In this document: positions 1 to 9,020 of the stretch, piece after piece
Position numbering within the stretch: the stretch's first letter is position 1
Layout of the letters: every line of letters begins with the position of its first letter
NCBI RefSeq assembly: GCF_000003605.2
Contig: NW_003145990.1
Span: 1 to 21,978, forward strand
DNA length: 21,978 nt
Reading direction: 5' to 3'
Source: Saccoglossus kowalevskii
Lineage: Eukaryota > Hemichordata > Enteropneusta > Harrimaniidae
Translations under genes and position numbers: made by a program
Notes under the pieces: model-generated
What the model was told of the DNA's origin: nothing
Database searches by the model: none
What the model saw: the letters and a program-made list of their open reading frames with translations, nothing else

Positions 1-100
1 ATTACTACAACCAGTCTCTGACATTACTACAACCAGTCTGTGCCATTACTACAACCACTGTCTGACATTACTACAACCACTCTGTGACATTACTACAACC
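1..100 (+). repeat. Left-end units with CTGTG / CACTGTC variants
   Basis: The first few units include C18G (CAGTCTGTGCC near 33-43 and CACTCTGTGAC near 79-88) and C16G (CACTGTCTGAC near 56-66). These substitutions are rare in the body of the array. They reappear near 1,290 and 1,378, in the divergent island at 6.5-6.6 kb (C16G) and in the last 50 bases of the window (C18G). Clustering of old variants could mean the left boundary of the array lies not far upstream, but no flanking unique DNA is visible, so this is inference only. Confidence 0.6.
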
Positions 101-452
101 AGTCTCTGCCATTACTACAACCACTCTCTGACATTACTACAACCACTCTCTGACATTACTACAACCAGTCCCTCCCATTACTACAACCAGTCTCTGACAT
201 TACTACAACCAGTCTCTGCCATTACTACAACCACTCTCTGCCATTAGTACAACCAGTCTCTGACATTACTACAACCAGTCTCTGATATTACTCCGACCAG
301 TCTCTGACATTACTACGACCAGTCTCTGACATTACTACAACCAGTCTCTGACATTACTACAACCACTCTCTGACATTACTACAACCACTCTCTTACATTA
401 CTACAACCAGTCTCTGCCATTACTACAACCAGTCTCTGACATTACTACAACC

Positions 453-840
453 AGTCCCTCCCATTACTACAACCAGTCTCTGCCATTACTACAACCAGTC
501 TCTGTCATTACTACAACCACTCTCTGACATTACTACAACCAGTCTCTGACATTACTACAACCAGTCTATGCCATTACTACAACCAGTTTCTGCCATTACT
601 ACAAACAGTCTATTACATTACTACAACCAGTCTATTACATAATTACAACCAGTCTCTGACATTACTACAACCAGTCTGACATTACTACAACCACTCTCTG
701 ACATTACTACAACCAGTCTCTGACATTACTACAACCAGTCTCTGCCATTACTACAACCAGTTTCTGCAATTACTACAACCAGTCTCTTACATTACTACAA
801 CCAGTCTCTGACATAATTACAACCAGTCTCTGCCATTACT
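453..840 (+). repeat. Higher-order module B, copy 1
   Basis: The module begins with the AGTCCCTCCC unit (CCCTCCC at 456). Then come A21C, A21T and G14C units, a C16T unit, a unit carrying C11A followed by C18A+G20T (TATTAC at 611), an ATAATT unit, a C16T unit, a G20T (TCTTAC) unit and a second ATAATT unit (GACATAATT at 810). CCCTCCC to TATTAC is 155 bp, the same as in four later copies. CCCTCCC to the last GACATAATT is 354 bp against 356 in the others, explained by a 2-bp deletion near 675. Private variants include CTATGCC at 566-572, which holds the only + strand ATG I noticed. A lone CCCTCCC unit also lies at 170, 286 bp (13 units) upstream, without the rest of the module. Confidence 0.85.
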
Positions 841-1290
841 ACAACCACTCTCTGACATTACTACAACCACTCTCTGACATTACTACAACCAGTCTCTGAC
901 ATTACTACAACCAGTCTCTGACATTACTACAACCAGTCTCTGGCATTACTACAACCAGTCTCTGACATTACTACAACCAGTCTCTGACATTACTACAACC
1001 AGTCTCTGACATTACTACAACCAGTCTCTGACATTACTACAACCAGTCTCTGACATTACTACAACCAGTCTCTGACATTACTACAACCACTCTCTGCCAT
1101 TAGTACAACCAGTCTCTGACATTACTACAACCAGTCTCTGATATTACTCCAACCAGTCTCTGACATTACTACAACCAGTCTCTGACATTACTACAACCAG
1201 TCTCTGACATTAATACAACCAGTCTCTGCCATTACTACAACCACTCTCTGACATTACTACAACCACTCTCTGACATTACTACAACCAGTC

Positions 1291-1400
1291 TGTGCCATTA
1301 ATACAACCACTCTCTGACAATAATACAACCAGTCTCTGACATTACTACAACCACTCTCTGCCATTACTACAACCAGTCTGTGACATTACTACAACCACTC
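1291..1400 (+). repeat. A' segment, copy 1 (T2A unit flanked by G14C/A21C units)
   Basis: The order is an A21C unit with C5A (ATTAATAC), a G14C junction, a T2A unit (GACAATA, G at 1316, also C5A), a consensus unit, a G14C junction and an A21C unit. The same order recurs near 11,912-12,000 and 16,970-17,050. It differs from module A because the T2A unit is not followed by the C16T and TGCCTTTA units. All three copies lie downstream of a module B copy and upstream of a module A copy. Confidence 0.7.
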
Positions 1401-1557
1401 TCTGACATTACTACAACCAGTCTCTGACATTACTACAACCAGTCTCTGACATTACTACAACCAGTCTCTGCCATTACTACAACCAGTCTCTGCCATTACT
1501 ACAACCAGTCTCTGCCTTTACTACAACCAGTCTCTGACATTACTACAACCACTCTCT

Positions 1558-2321
1558 GACAATACTACAACCAGTCTCTGACATTACTACAACCAGTTTC
1601 TGCCATTACTACAACCAGTCTCTGCCTTTACTACAACTAGTCTCTGACATTACTACAACCACTCTCTGACATTACTACAACCAGTCTCTGACATTACTAC
1701 AACCAGTCTCTGACATTACTACAACCAGTCTCTGCCATTACTACAACCAGTTTCTGCCATTACTACAACCAGTCTCTGCCTTTACTACAACCAGTCTCTG
1801 ACATTACTACAACCACTCTCTGACATTACTACAACCAGTCTCTGACATTACTACAACCAGTCTCTGCCATTACTACAACCAGTCTCTGTCATTACTACAA
1901 CCACTCTCTGACATTACTACAACCAGTCTCTGCCTTTACTACAACCAGTCTCTGACATTACTACAACCACTCTCTGCCATTAGTACAACCAGTCTCTGAC
2001 ATTACTACAACCAGTCTCTGATATTACTCCAACCAGTCTCTGACATTACTACAACCAGTCTCTGACATTACTACAACCAGTCTCTGACATTACTACAACC
2101 AGTCTCTGCCATTACTACAACCACTCTCTGACATTACTACAACCACTCTCTGACATTACTACAACCAGTCTCTGCCATTACTACAACCACTCTCTGACAT
2201 TACTACAACCAGTCTCTGACATTACTACAACCAGTCTCTGACATTACTACAACCAGTCTCTGCCATTACTACAACCAGTTTCTGCCATTACTACAACCAG
2301 TCTCTGCCTTTACTACAACCA
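1558..2321 (+). repeat. Higher-order module A, copy 1 (long form)
   Basis: Marker order: T2A unit (GACAATA at 1558); C16T; TGCCTTTA followed by C12T (ACTAGT at 1636); a G14C junction; consensus units; a second C16T then TGCCTTTA pair; A21C and A21T units; a third TGCCTTTA; a C5G unit (CCATTAGTAC near 1976); the C22T/A7C unit (GATATTACTCC at 2020, 462 bp after the start); then A21C/G14C units and a further C16T plus TGCCTTTA pair ending at 2321. The next copy, 1,188 bp (54 units) away, matches it throughout by eye. Immediately after it a T15A variant (CAGACTCTG) marks the junction; this marker recurs at about 8,811, 13,818 and 18,286. Confidence 0.9.
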
Positions 2322-2745
2322 GACTCTGACATTACTACAACCACTCTCTGACATTACTACAACCAGTCTCTGACATTACTACAACCAGTCTCTGCCATTA
2401 CTACAACCAGTCTCTGTCATTACTACAACCACTCTCTGACATTACTACAACCAGTCTCTGCCTTTACTACAACCAGTCTCTGACATTACTACAACCACTC
2501 TCTGCCATTAGTACAACCAGTCTCTGACATTACTACAACCAGTCTCTGACATTACTACAACCACTCTCTGACATTACTACAACCAGTCTCTGACATTACT
2601 ACAACCAGTCTCTGACATTACTACAACCAGTCTCTGACATTACTACAACCAGTCTCTGACATTACTACAACCAGTCTCTGACGTTACTACAACCAGTCTC
2701 TGACATTACTACAACCAGTCTCTGACATTACTACAACCACTCTCT

Positions 2746-3509
2746 GACAATACTACAACCAGTCTCTGACATTACTACAACCAGTTTCTGCCATTACTAC
2801 AACCAGTCTCTGCCTTTACTACAACTAGTCTCTGACATTACTACAACCACTCTCTGACATTACTACAACCAGTCTCTGACATTACTACAACCAGTCTCTG
2901 ACATTACTACAACCAGTCTCTGCCATTACTACAACCAGTTTCTGCCATTACTACAACCAGTCTCTGCCTTTACTACAACCAGTCTCTGACATTACTACAA
3001 CCACTCTCTGACATTACTACAACCAGTCTCTGACATTACTACAACCAGTCTCTGCCATTACTACAACCAGTCTCTGTCATTACTACAACCACTCTCTGAC
3101 ATTACTACAACCAGTCTCTGCCTTTACTACAACCAGTCTCTGACATTACTACAACCACTCTCTGCCATTAGTACAACCAGTCTCTGACATTACTACAACC
3201 AGTCTCTGATATTACTCCAACCAGTCTCTGACATTACTACAACCAGTCTCTGACATTACTACAACCAGTCTCTGACATTACTACAACCAGTCTCTGCCAT
3301 TACTACAACCACTCTCTGACATTACTACAACCACTCTCTGACATTACTACAACCAGTCTCTGCCATTACTACAACCACTCTCTGACATTACTACAACCAG
3401 TCTCTGACATTACTACAACCAGTCTCTGACATTACTACAACCAGTCTCTGCCATTACTACAACCAGTTTCTGCCATTACTACAACCAGTCTCTGCCTTTA
3501 CTACAACCA
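2746..3509 (+). repeat. Higher-order module A, copy 2 (long form)
   Basis: This copy repeats 1558-2321 with every marker offset by exactly 1,188 bp (T2A 1558 to 2746, GATATTACTCC 2020 to 3208, terminal TGCCTTTA 2306 to 3494). I found no base difference over about 764 bp when reading the two in parallel. It is preceded by an A1G unit (GACGTTA near 2,680), as are most other A copies, whereas copy 1 lacks this prelude. The shared block ends where copy 2 enters a G14C unit and copy 1 a T15A unit. Confidence 0.9.
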
Positions 3510-4187
3510 CTCTCTGACATTACTACAACCAGTCTCTGACATTACTACAACCAGTCTCTGCCATTACTACAACCAGTCTCTGTCATTACTACAACCACTC
3601 TCTGACATTACTACAACCAGTCTCTGCCTTTACTACAACCAGTCTCTGACATTACTACAACCACTCTCTGCCATTACTACAACCAGTCTCTGACATTACT
3701 ACAACCACTCTCTGACATTACTACAACCAGTCTCTGACATTACTACAACCACTCTCTGACATTACTACAACCAGTCTCTGCCATTACTACAACCAGTCTC
3801 TGTCATTACTACAACCACTCTCTGACATTACTACAACCAGTCTCTGACTTTACTACAACCAGTCTCTGACATTACTACAACCACTCTCTGACATTACTAC
3901 AACCAGTCTCTGACATTACTACAACCAGTCTCTGACATTACTACAACCAGTCTCTGACATTACTACAACCAGTCTCTGACATTACTACAACCAGTCTCTG
4001 ACATTACTACAACCAGTCTCTGACATTACTACAACCACTCTCTGACATTACTACAACCACTCTCTGACATTACTACAACCAGTCTCTGACATTACTACAA
4101 CCACTCTCTGACATTACTACAACCACTCTCTGACATTACTACAACCAGTCTCTGACATTACTACACCACTCTCTGCCATTACTACAA
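3510..4187 (+). repeat. Array segment with A-like fragments and consensus units
   Basis: The segment holds 22-bp units with a partial A pattern (A21C, A21T, G14C and TGCCTTTA near 3,620), then a second A21C/A21T pair near 3,780-3,810 and a lone TGACTTTA unit near 3,845. From about 3,880 to 4,140 it is mainly consensus with G14C alternation. A 1-bp deletion (ACACCACT) lies near 4,164. No gene or non-repeat DNA is present. Confidence 0.8.
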
Positions 4188-4777
4188 CCACTCTCTGACA
4201 TTACTACAACCAGTCTCTGACATTACTACAACCAGTCTCTGCCATTACTACAACCAGTTTCTGCCATTACTACAACCAGTCTCTTACATTACTACAACCA
4301 GTCTCTGACATAATTACAACCAGTCTCTGCCATTACTACAACCACTCTCTGACATTACTACAACCAGTCTCTGACATTACTACAACCACTCTCTGACATT
4401 ACTACAACCAGTCTCTGACATTACTACAACCAGTCTCTGACATTACTACAACCAGTCTCTGACATTACTCCAACCAGTCTCTGATATTACTCCAACCAGT
4501 CTGCCATTACTACAACCAGTCTCTGACATTACTACAACCACTCTCTGACATTACTACAACCAGTCTCTGACATTACTACAACCAGTCTCTGACATTACTA
4601 CAACCAGTCTCTGACATTACTACAACCAGTCTCTGACATTACTACAACCAGTCTCTGACGTTACTACAACCAGTCTCTGACATTACTACAACCAGTCTCT
4701 GACATTACTACAACCACTCTCTGACAATACTACAACCAGTCTCTGACATTACTACAACCAGTTTCTGCCATTACTAC
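4188..4777 (+). repeat. B-end / marker C / A-start junction block, copy 1
   Basis: The order is a C16T unit (GTTT at 4257), a G20T unit, an ATAATT unit, an A21C unit, consensus and G14C units, two consecutive A7C units, the C22T/A7C unit with the 2-bp deletion (4483-4509), a run of consensus units, an A1G unit (GACGTTA near 4,657) and the T2A unit (GACAATA at 4723). The same series occurs at 18,785-19,374 with identical spacing (469 bp from GTTT to the AATA of the T2A unit). Module A is cut off here: after the next C16T unit the sequence goes to G14C units instead of TGCCTTTA. Confidence 0.85.
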
Positions 4778-5296
4778 AACCACTCTCTGACATTACTACA
4801 ACTACTCTCTGACATTACTACAAACCACTCTCTGACATTACTACAACCAGTCTCTGACATTACTACAAACCAGTCTCTGACATTACTACAAGCAGTCTCT
4901 GACATTACTACAACCAGTCTCTGATATTACTCCAACCAGTCTCTGACATTACTACAACCAGTCTCTGACATTACTTCAACCAGTCTCTGACATTACTACA
5001 ACCAGTCTCTGACGTTACTACAACCAGTCTCTGACATTACTACAACCACTCTCTGCCATTAGTACAACCAGTCTCTGACATTACTACAACCAGTCTCTGA
5101 TATTACTCCAACCAGTCTCTGACATTACTACAACCAGTCTCTGACATTACTACAACCAGTCTCTGACATTACTACAACCAGTCTCTGACATTACTACAAC
5201 CAGTCTCTGACATTACTACAACCAGTCTCTGACATTACTACAACCAGTCTCTGACGTTACTACAACCAGTCTCTGACATTACTACAACCACTCTCT
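4778..5296 (+). repeat. Mixed units with single-base insertions, then A prelude
   Basis: Two units carry an extra A (ACAAACC near 4,820 and 4,867), and one has ACAAGC. C22T/A7C units lie near 4,923 and 5,100, a C5G unit near 5,060, and A1G units near 5,015 and 5,255. The final 40-60 bp (A1G, consensus, G14C) form the usual prelude to a module A T2A unit. No non-repeat sequence is present. Confidence 0.8.
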
Positions 5297-5818
5297 GACA
5301 ATACTACAACCAGTCTCTGACATTACTACAACCAGTTTCTGCCATTACTACAACCAGTCTCTGCCTTTACTACAACTAGTCTCTGACATTACTACAACCA
5401 CTTTCTGACATTACTACAACCAGTCTCTGACATTACTACAACCAGTCTCTGACATTACTACAACCAGTCTCTGCCATTACTACAACCAGTCTCTGCCATT
5501 ACTACAACCAGTCTCTGCCTTTACTACAACCAGTCTCTGACATTACTACAACCACTCTCTGACATTACTACAACCAGTCTCTGACATTACTACAACCAGT
5601 CTCTGCCATTACTACAACCAGTCTCTGTCATTACTACAACCACTCTCTGACATTACTACAACCAGTCTCTGCCTTTACTACAACCAGTCTCTGACATTAC
5701 TACAACCACTCTCTGACATTACTACAACCAGTCTCTGACATTACTACAACCAGTCTCTGATATTACTCCAACCAGTCTCTGACATTACTACAACCAGTCT
5801 CTGACATTACTACAACCA
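5297..5818 (+). repeat. Higher-order module A, copy 3
   Basis: The T2A unit starts at 5297, ACTAGT (C12T) is at 5375-5380, and GATATTACTCC is at 5759, again 462 bp after the start. Differences from copy 1 include a CACTTTCTG unit near 5,400, loss of the second C16T, and replacement of the C5G unit by a consensus unit just before GATATTACTCC. The next A copy starts 814 bp (37 units) downstream. Confidence 0.85.
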
Positions 5819-6110
5819 CTCTCTGACATTACTACAACCAGTCTCTGCCATTACTACAACCACTCTCTGCCATTACTGCAACCAGTCTCTGACATTACTA
5901 CAACCACTCTCTGACATTACTACAACCAGTCTCTGACATTACTGCAACCAGTCTCTGACATTACTACAACCAGTCTCTGACATTACTACAACCAGTCTCT
6001 GACATTACTACAACCAGTCTCTGACATTACTACAACCAGTCTCTGACATTACTACAACCAGTCTCTGACGTTACTACAACCAGTCTCTGACATTACTACA
6101 ACCACTCTCT
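5819..6110 (+). repeat. A prelude with ACTGC marker
   Basis: Units with A7G (ATTACTGC) occur near 5,877 and 5,944. The second is followed by consensus units, then an A1G unit (CG at 6069-6070), a consensus unit and a G14C junction leading to T2A. The spacing from the ACTGC G to the CG of the A1G unit is 126 bp, identical to the prelude at 20,385-20,511. Related preludes with 104 or 148 bp lie at 21,617, 12,449 and 13,988, which suggests gain or loss of single units. Confidence 0.75.
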
Positions 6111-6497
6111 GACAATACTACAACCACTCTCTGACATTACTACAACCAGTTTCTGCCATTACTACAACCAGTTTCTGCCTTTACTACAACTAGTCTCTGA
6201 CATTACTACAACCACTCTCTGACATTACTACAACCAGTCTCTGACATTACTACAACCAGTCTCTGACATTACTACAACCAGTCTCTGCCATTACTACAAC
6301 CAGTCTCTCCCTTTACTACAACCAGTCTCTGACATTACTACAACCACTCTCTGACATTACTACAACCAGTCTCTGACATTACTACAACCAGTCTCTGCCA
6401 TTACTACAACCAGTCTCTGTCATTACTACAACCACTCTCTGACATTACTACAACCAGTCTCTGCCATTACTACAACCAGTCTCTGTCATTACTACAA
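6111..6497 (+). repeat. Higher-order module A, copy 4 (truncated by divergent island)
   Basis: The T2A unit is at 6111 and ACTAGT at 6189-6194. The marker order follows copy 1 as far as the A21C/A21T units. It has private changes: a G14C junction right after T2A, a C16T immediately before TGCCTTTA, and CTCCCTTTA near 6,307. It stops in the A21T unit near 6,480, where the divergent island begins, so the C5G and GATATTACTCC markers are missing. Confidence 0.8.
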
Positions 6498-6640
6498 CAC
6501 ACTCTCTGACATTACTACAACCAGTCTCTGACATTACTACACACAGTCTCTGCCACTACTACAAACACTGTCTGACACTATTACAACCACTGTCTGACAC
6601 TACTACACACAGTGTCTGCCATTACTACCCCCACTGTCTG
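6495..6640 (+). repeat. Divergent-unit island inside the array
   Basis: This is the most degraded internal patch. It contains ACAACACACT, ACACACAGT, CCACTACTACAAAC, ACACTATTAC, CACTGTCTG and ACAGTGTCTG variants and one CTACCCCCACTG unit. Consecutive units here still measure 22 bp, so it is diverged array rather than inserted foreign DNA. Consensus units resume at about 6,641. The C16G substitution (CACTGTC) is shared with the extreme left of the window. Confidence 0.85.
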
Positions 6641-7026
6641 CCATTACTACAACCAGTCTCTGACATTACTACAACCAGTCTCTGACATTACTCCAACCAG
6701 TCTCTGATATTACTCCAACCAGTCTCTGACATTACTACAACCAGTCTCTGACATTACTACAACCACTCTCTGCCATTACTACAACCACTCTCTGCCATTA
6801 CTACAACCAGTCTCTGACATTACTACAACCAGTCTCTGACATTACTACAACCAGTCTCTGACATTACTACAACCAGTCTCTGATATTACTCCAACCAGTC
6901 TGCCATTACTACAACCAGTCTCTGACATTACTACAACCACTCTCTGACATTACTACAACCACTCTCTGACATTACTACAACCAGTCTCTGCCATTACTAC
7001 AACCAGTCTCTGACATTACTACAACC
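6641..7026 (+). repeat. Mixed units containing marker C, leading into module B
   Basis: Two consecutive A7C units (near 6,690-6,720) are followed by consensus and G14C units. Marker C is at 6882-6909: GATATTACTCC, then CAGTCTGCC, where one CT is deleted. The last part (repeated G14C units, then consensus, A21C, consensus) matches the approach to other module B copies near 7,730, 11,290, 15,840 and 18,610. Confidence 0.8.
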
Positions 7027-7410
7027 AGTCCCTCCCATTACTACAACCAGTCTCTGCCATTACTACAACCAGTCTCTGTCATTACTACAACCACTCTCTG
7101 ACATTACTACAACCAGTCTCTGACATTACTACAACCAGTCTCTGCCATTACTACAACCAGTTTCTGCCATTACTACAAACAGTCTATTACATTACTACAA
7201 CCAGTCTCTGACATAATTACAACCAGTCTCTGACATTACTACAACCAGTCTCTGACATTACTACAACCACTCTCTGACATTACTACAACCAGTCTCTGAC
7301 ATTACTACAACCAGTCTCTGCCATTACTACAACCAGTTTCTGCCATTACTACAACCAGTCTCTTACATTACTACAACCAGTCTCTGACATAATTACAACC
7401 AGTCTCTGCC
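7027..7410 (+). repeat. Higher-order module B, copy 2
   Basis: CCCTCCC is at 7030, TATTAC at 7185 (155 bp on), GACATAATT at 7210, the G20T unit near 7,363 and the second GACATAATT at 7386 (356 bp on). The next copy starts 792 bp (36 units) downstream with the same marker spacing, so the pair looks like a tandem duplication of a 36-unit block. Confidence 0.9.
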
Positions 7411-7818
7411 ATTACTACAACCACTCTCTGACATTACTACAACCAGTCTCTGACATTACTACAACCAGTCTCTGACATTACTACAACCACTCTCTGACAT
7501 TACTACAACCAGTCTCTGACATTACTACAACCACTCTCTGACATTACTACAACCACTCTCTGACATTACTACAACCAGTCTCTGACATTACTACAACCAG
7601 TCTCTGACATTACTACAACCAGTCTCTGACATTACTACAACCAGTCTCTGATATTACTACAACCAGTCTCTGACATTACTACAACCAGTCTCTGACATTA
7701 CTACAACCACTCTCTGACATTACTACAACCACTCTCTGACATTACTACAACCACTCTCTGACATTACTACAACCAGTCTCTGCCATTACTACAACCAGTC
7801 TCTGACATTACTACAACC
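7411..7818 (+). repeat. Spacer between module B copies 2 and 3
   Basis: Mostly consensus units with G14C junctions; one C22T unit without A7C lies near 7,652. It ends with three G14C junctions in a row, a consensus unit, an A21C unit and a consensus unit, the standard lead-in to B. No gene or unique sequence is present. Confidence 0.8.
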
Positions 7819-8205
7819 AGTCCCTCCCATTACTACAACCAGTCTCTGCCATTACTACAACCAGTCTCTGTCATTACTACAACCACTCTCTGACATTACT
7901 ACAACCAGTCTCTGACATTACTACAACCAGTCTCTGCCATTACTACAACCAGTTTCTGCCATTACTACAAACAGTCTATTACATTACTACAACCAGTCTC
8001 TGACATAAGTACAACCAGTCTCTGACATTACTACAACCAGTCTCTGACATTACTTCAACCACTCTCTGACATTACTACAACCAGTCTCTGACATTACTAC
8101 AACCAGTCTCTGCCATTACTACAACCAGTTTCTGCCATTACTACAACCAGTCTCTTACATTACTACAACCAGTCTCTGACATAATTACAACCAGTCTCTG
8201 CCATT
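7819..8205 (+). repeat. Higher-order module B, copy 3
   Basis: CCCTCCC is at 7822, TATTAC at 7977 (155 bp) and the last GACATAATT at 8178 (356 bp), exactly as in copy 2. Private changes are ATAAGTAC instead of ATAATTAC near 8,005 and an ACTTC unit near 8,054. This low difference count against copy 2 supports a recent duplication. Confidence 0.9.
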
Positions 8206-8573
8206 ACTACAACCACTCTCTGACATTACTACAACCAGTCTCTGACATTACTACAACCAGTCTCTGACATTACTACAACCAGTCTCTGACATTACTACAA
8301 CCAGTCTCTGACATTACTACAACCACTCTCTGACATTACTACAACCAGTCTCTGACATTACTACAACCAGTCTCTGACATTACTACAACCAGTCTCTGGC
8401 ATTACTACAACCAGTCTCTGACATTACTACAACCACTCTCTGACATTACTACAACCAGTCTCTGACATTACTACAACCAGTCTCTGACATTACTACAACC
8501 AGTCTCTGACGTTACTACAACCAGTCTCTGACATTACTACAACCAATCTCTGACATTACTACAACCACTCTCT
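8206..8573 (+). repeat. Consensus-rich spacer and A prelude
   Basis: Mostly consensus units with occasional G14C, one TGGC unit near 8,398, an A1G unit (GACGTTA near 8,510), a rare CCAATCTC variant near 8,545 and the G14C junction preceding T2A. No non-repeat sequence. Confidence 0.8.
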
Positions 8574-9020
8574 GACAATACTACAACCAGTCTCTGACAT
8601 TACTACAACCAGTTTCTGCCATTACTACAACCAGTCTCTGCCTTTACTACAACTAGTCTCTGACATTACTACAACCACTCTCTGACATTACTACAACCAG
8701 TCTCTGACATTACTACAACCAGTCTCTGTCATTACTACAACCAGTCTCTGCCATTACTACAACCAGTTTCTGCCATTACTACAACCAGTCTCTGCCTTTA
8801 CTACAACCAGACTCTGACATTACTACAACCACTCTCTGACATTACTACAACCAGTCTCTGACATTACTACAACCAGTCTCTGCCATTACTACAACCAGTC
8901 TCTGTCATTACTACAACCACTCTCTGACATTACTACAACCAGTCTCTGCCTTTACTACAACCAGTCTCTGACATTACTACAACCACTCTCTGCCATTAGT
9001 ACAACCAGTCTCTGACATTA
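8574..9020 (+). repeat. Higher-order module A, copy 5
   Basis: T2A is at 8574 and ACTAGT at 8652-8657, then the second C16T/TGCCTTTA pair, a T15A unit (CAGACTCTG near 8,811), A21C, A21T, the third TGCCTTTA and a C5G unit near 8,995. The expected GATATTACTCC is absent; the next units go directly to A21C with G14C, consistent with loss of a unit by unequal exchange. Confidence 0.85.

Noticed and set aside
568-570. Start codon (ATG) on the + strand
   Set aside because: It comes from a private C18A change in one unit, has no ribosome-binding or gene context, and its frame is soon closed by stops in the following units.
6495-6640. Inserted transposon fragment or foreign DNA in the divergent island
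   Set aside because: Units in the island still align to the 22-bp consensus at the same period; there are no target-site duplications or terminal repeats.
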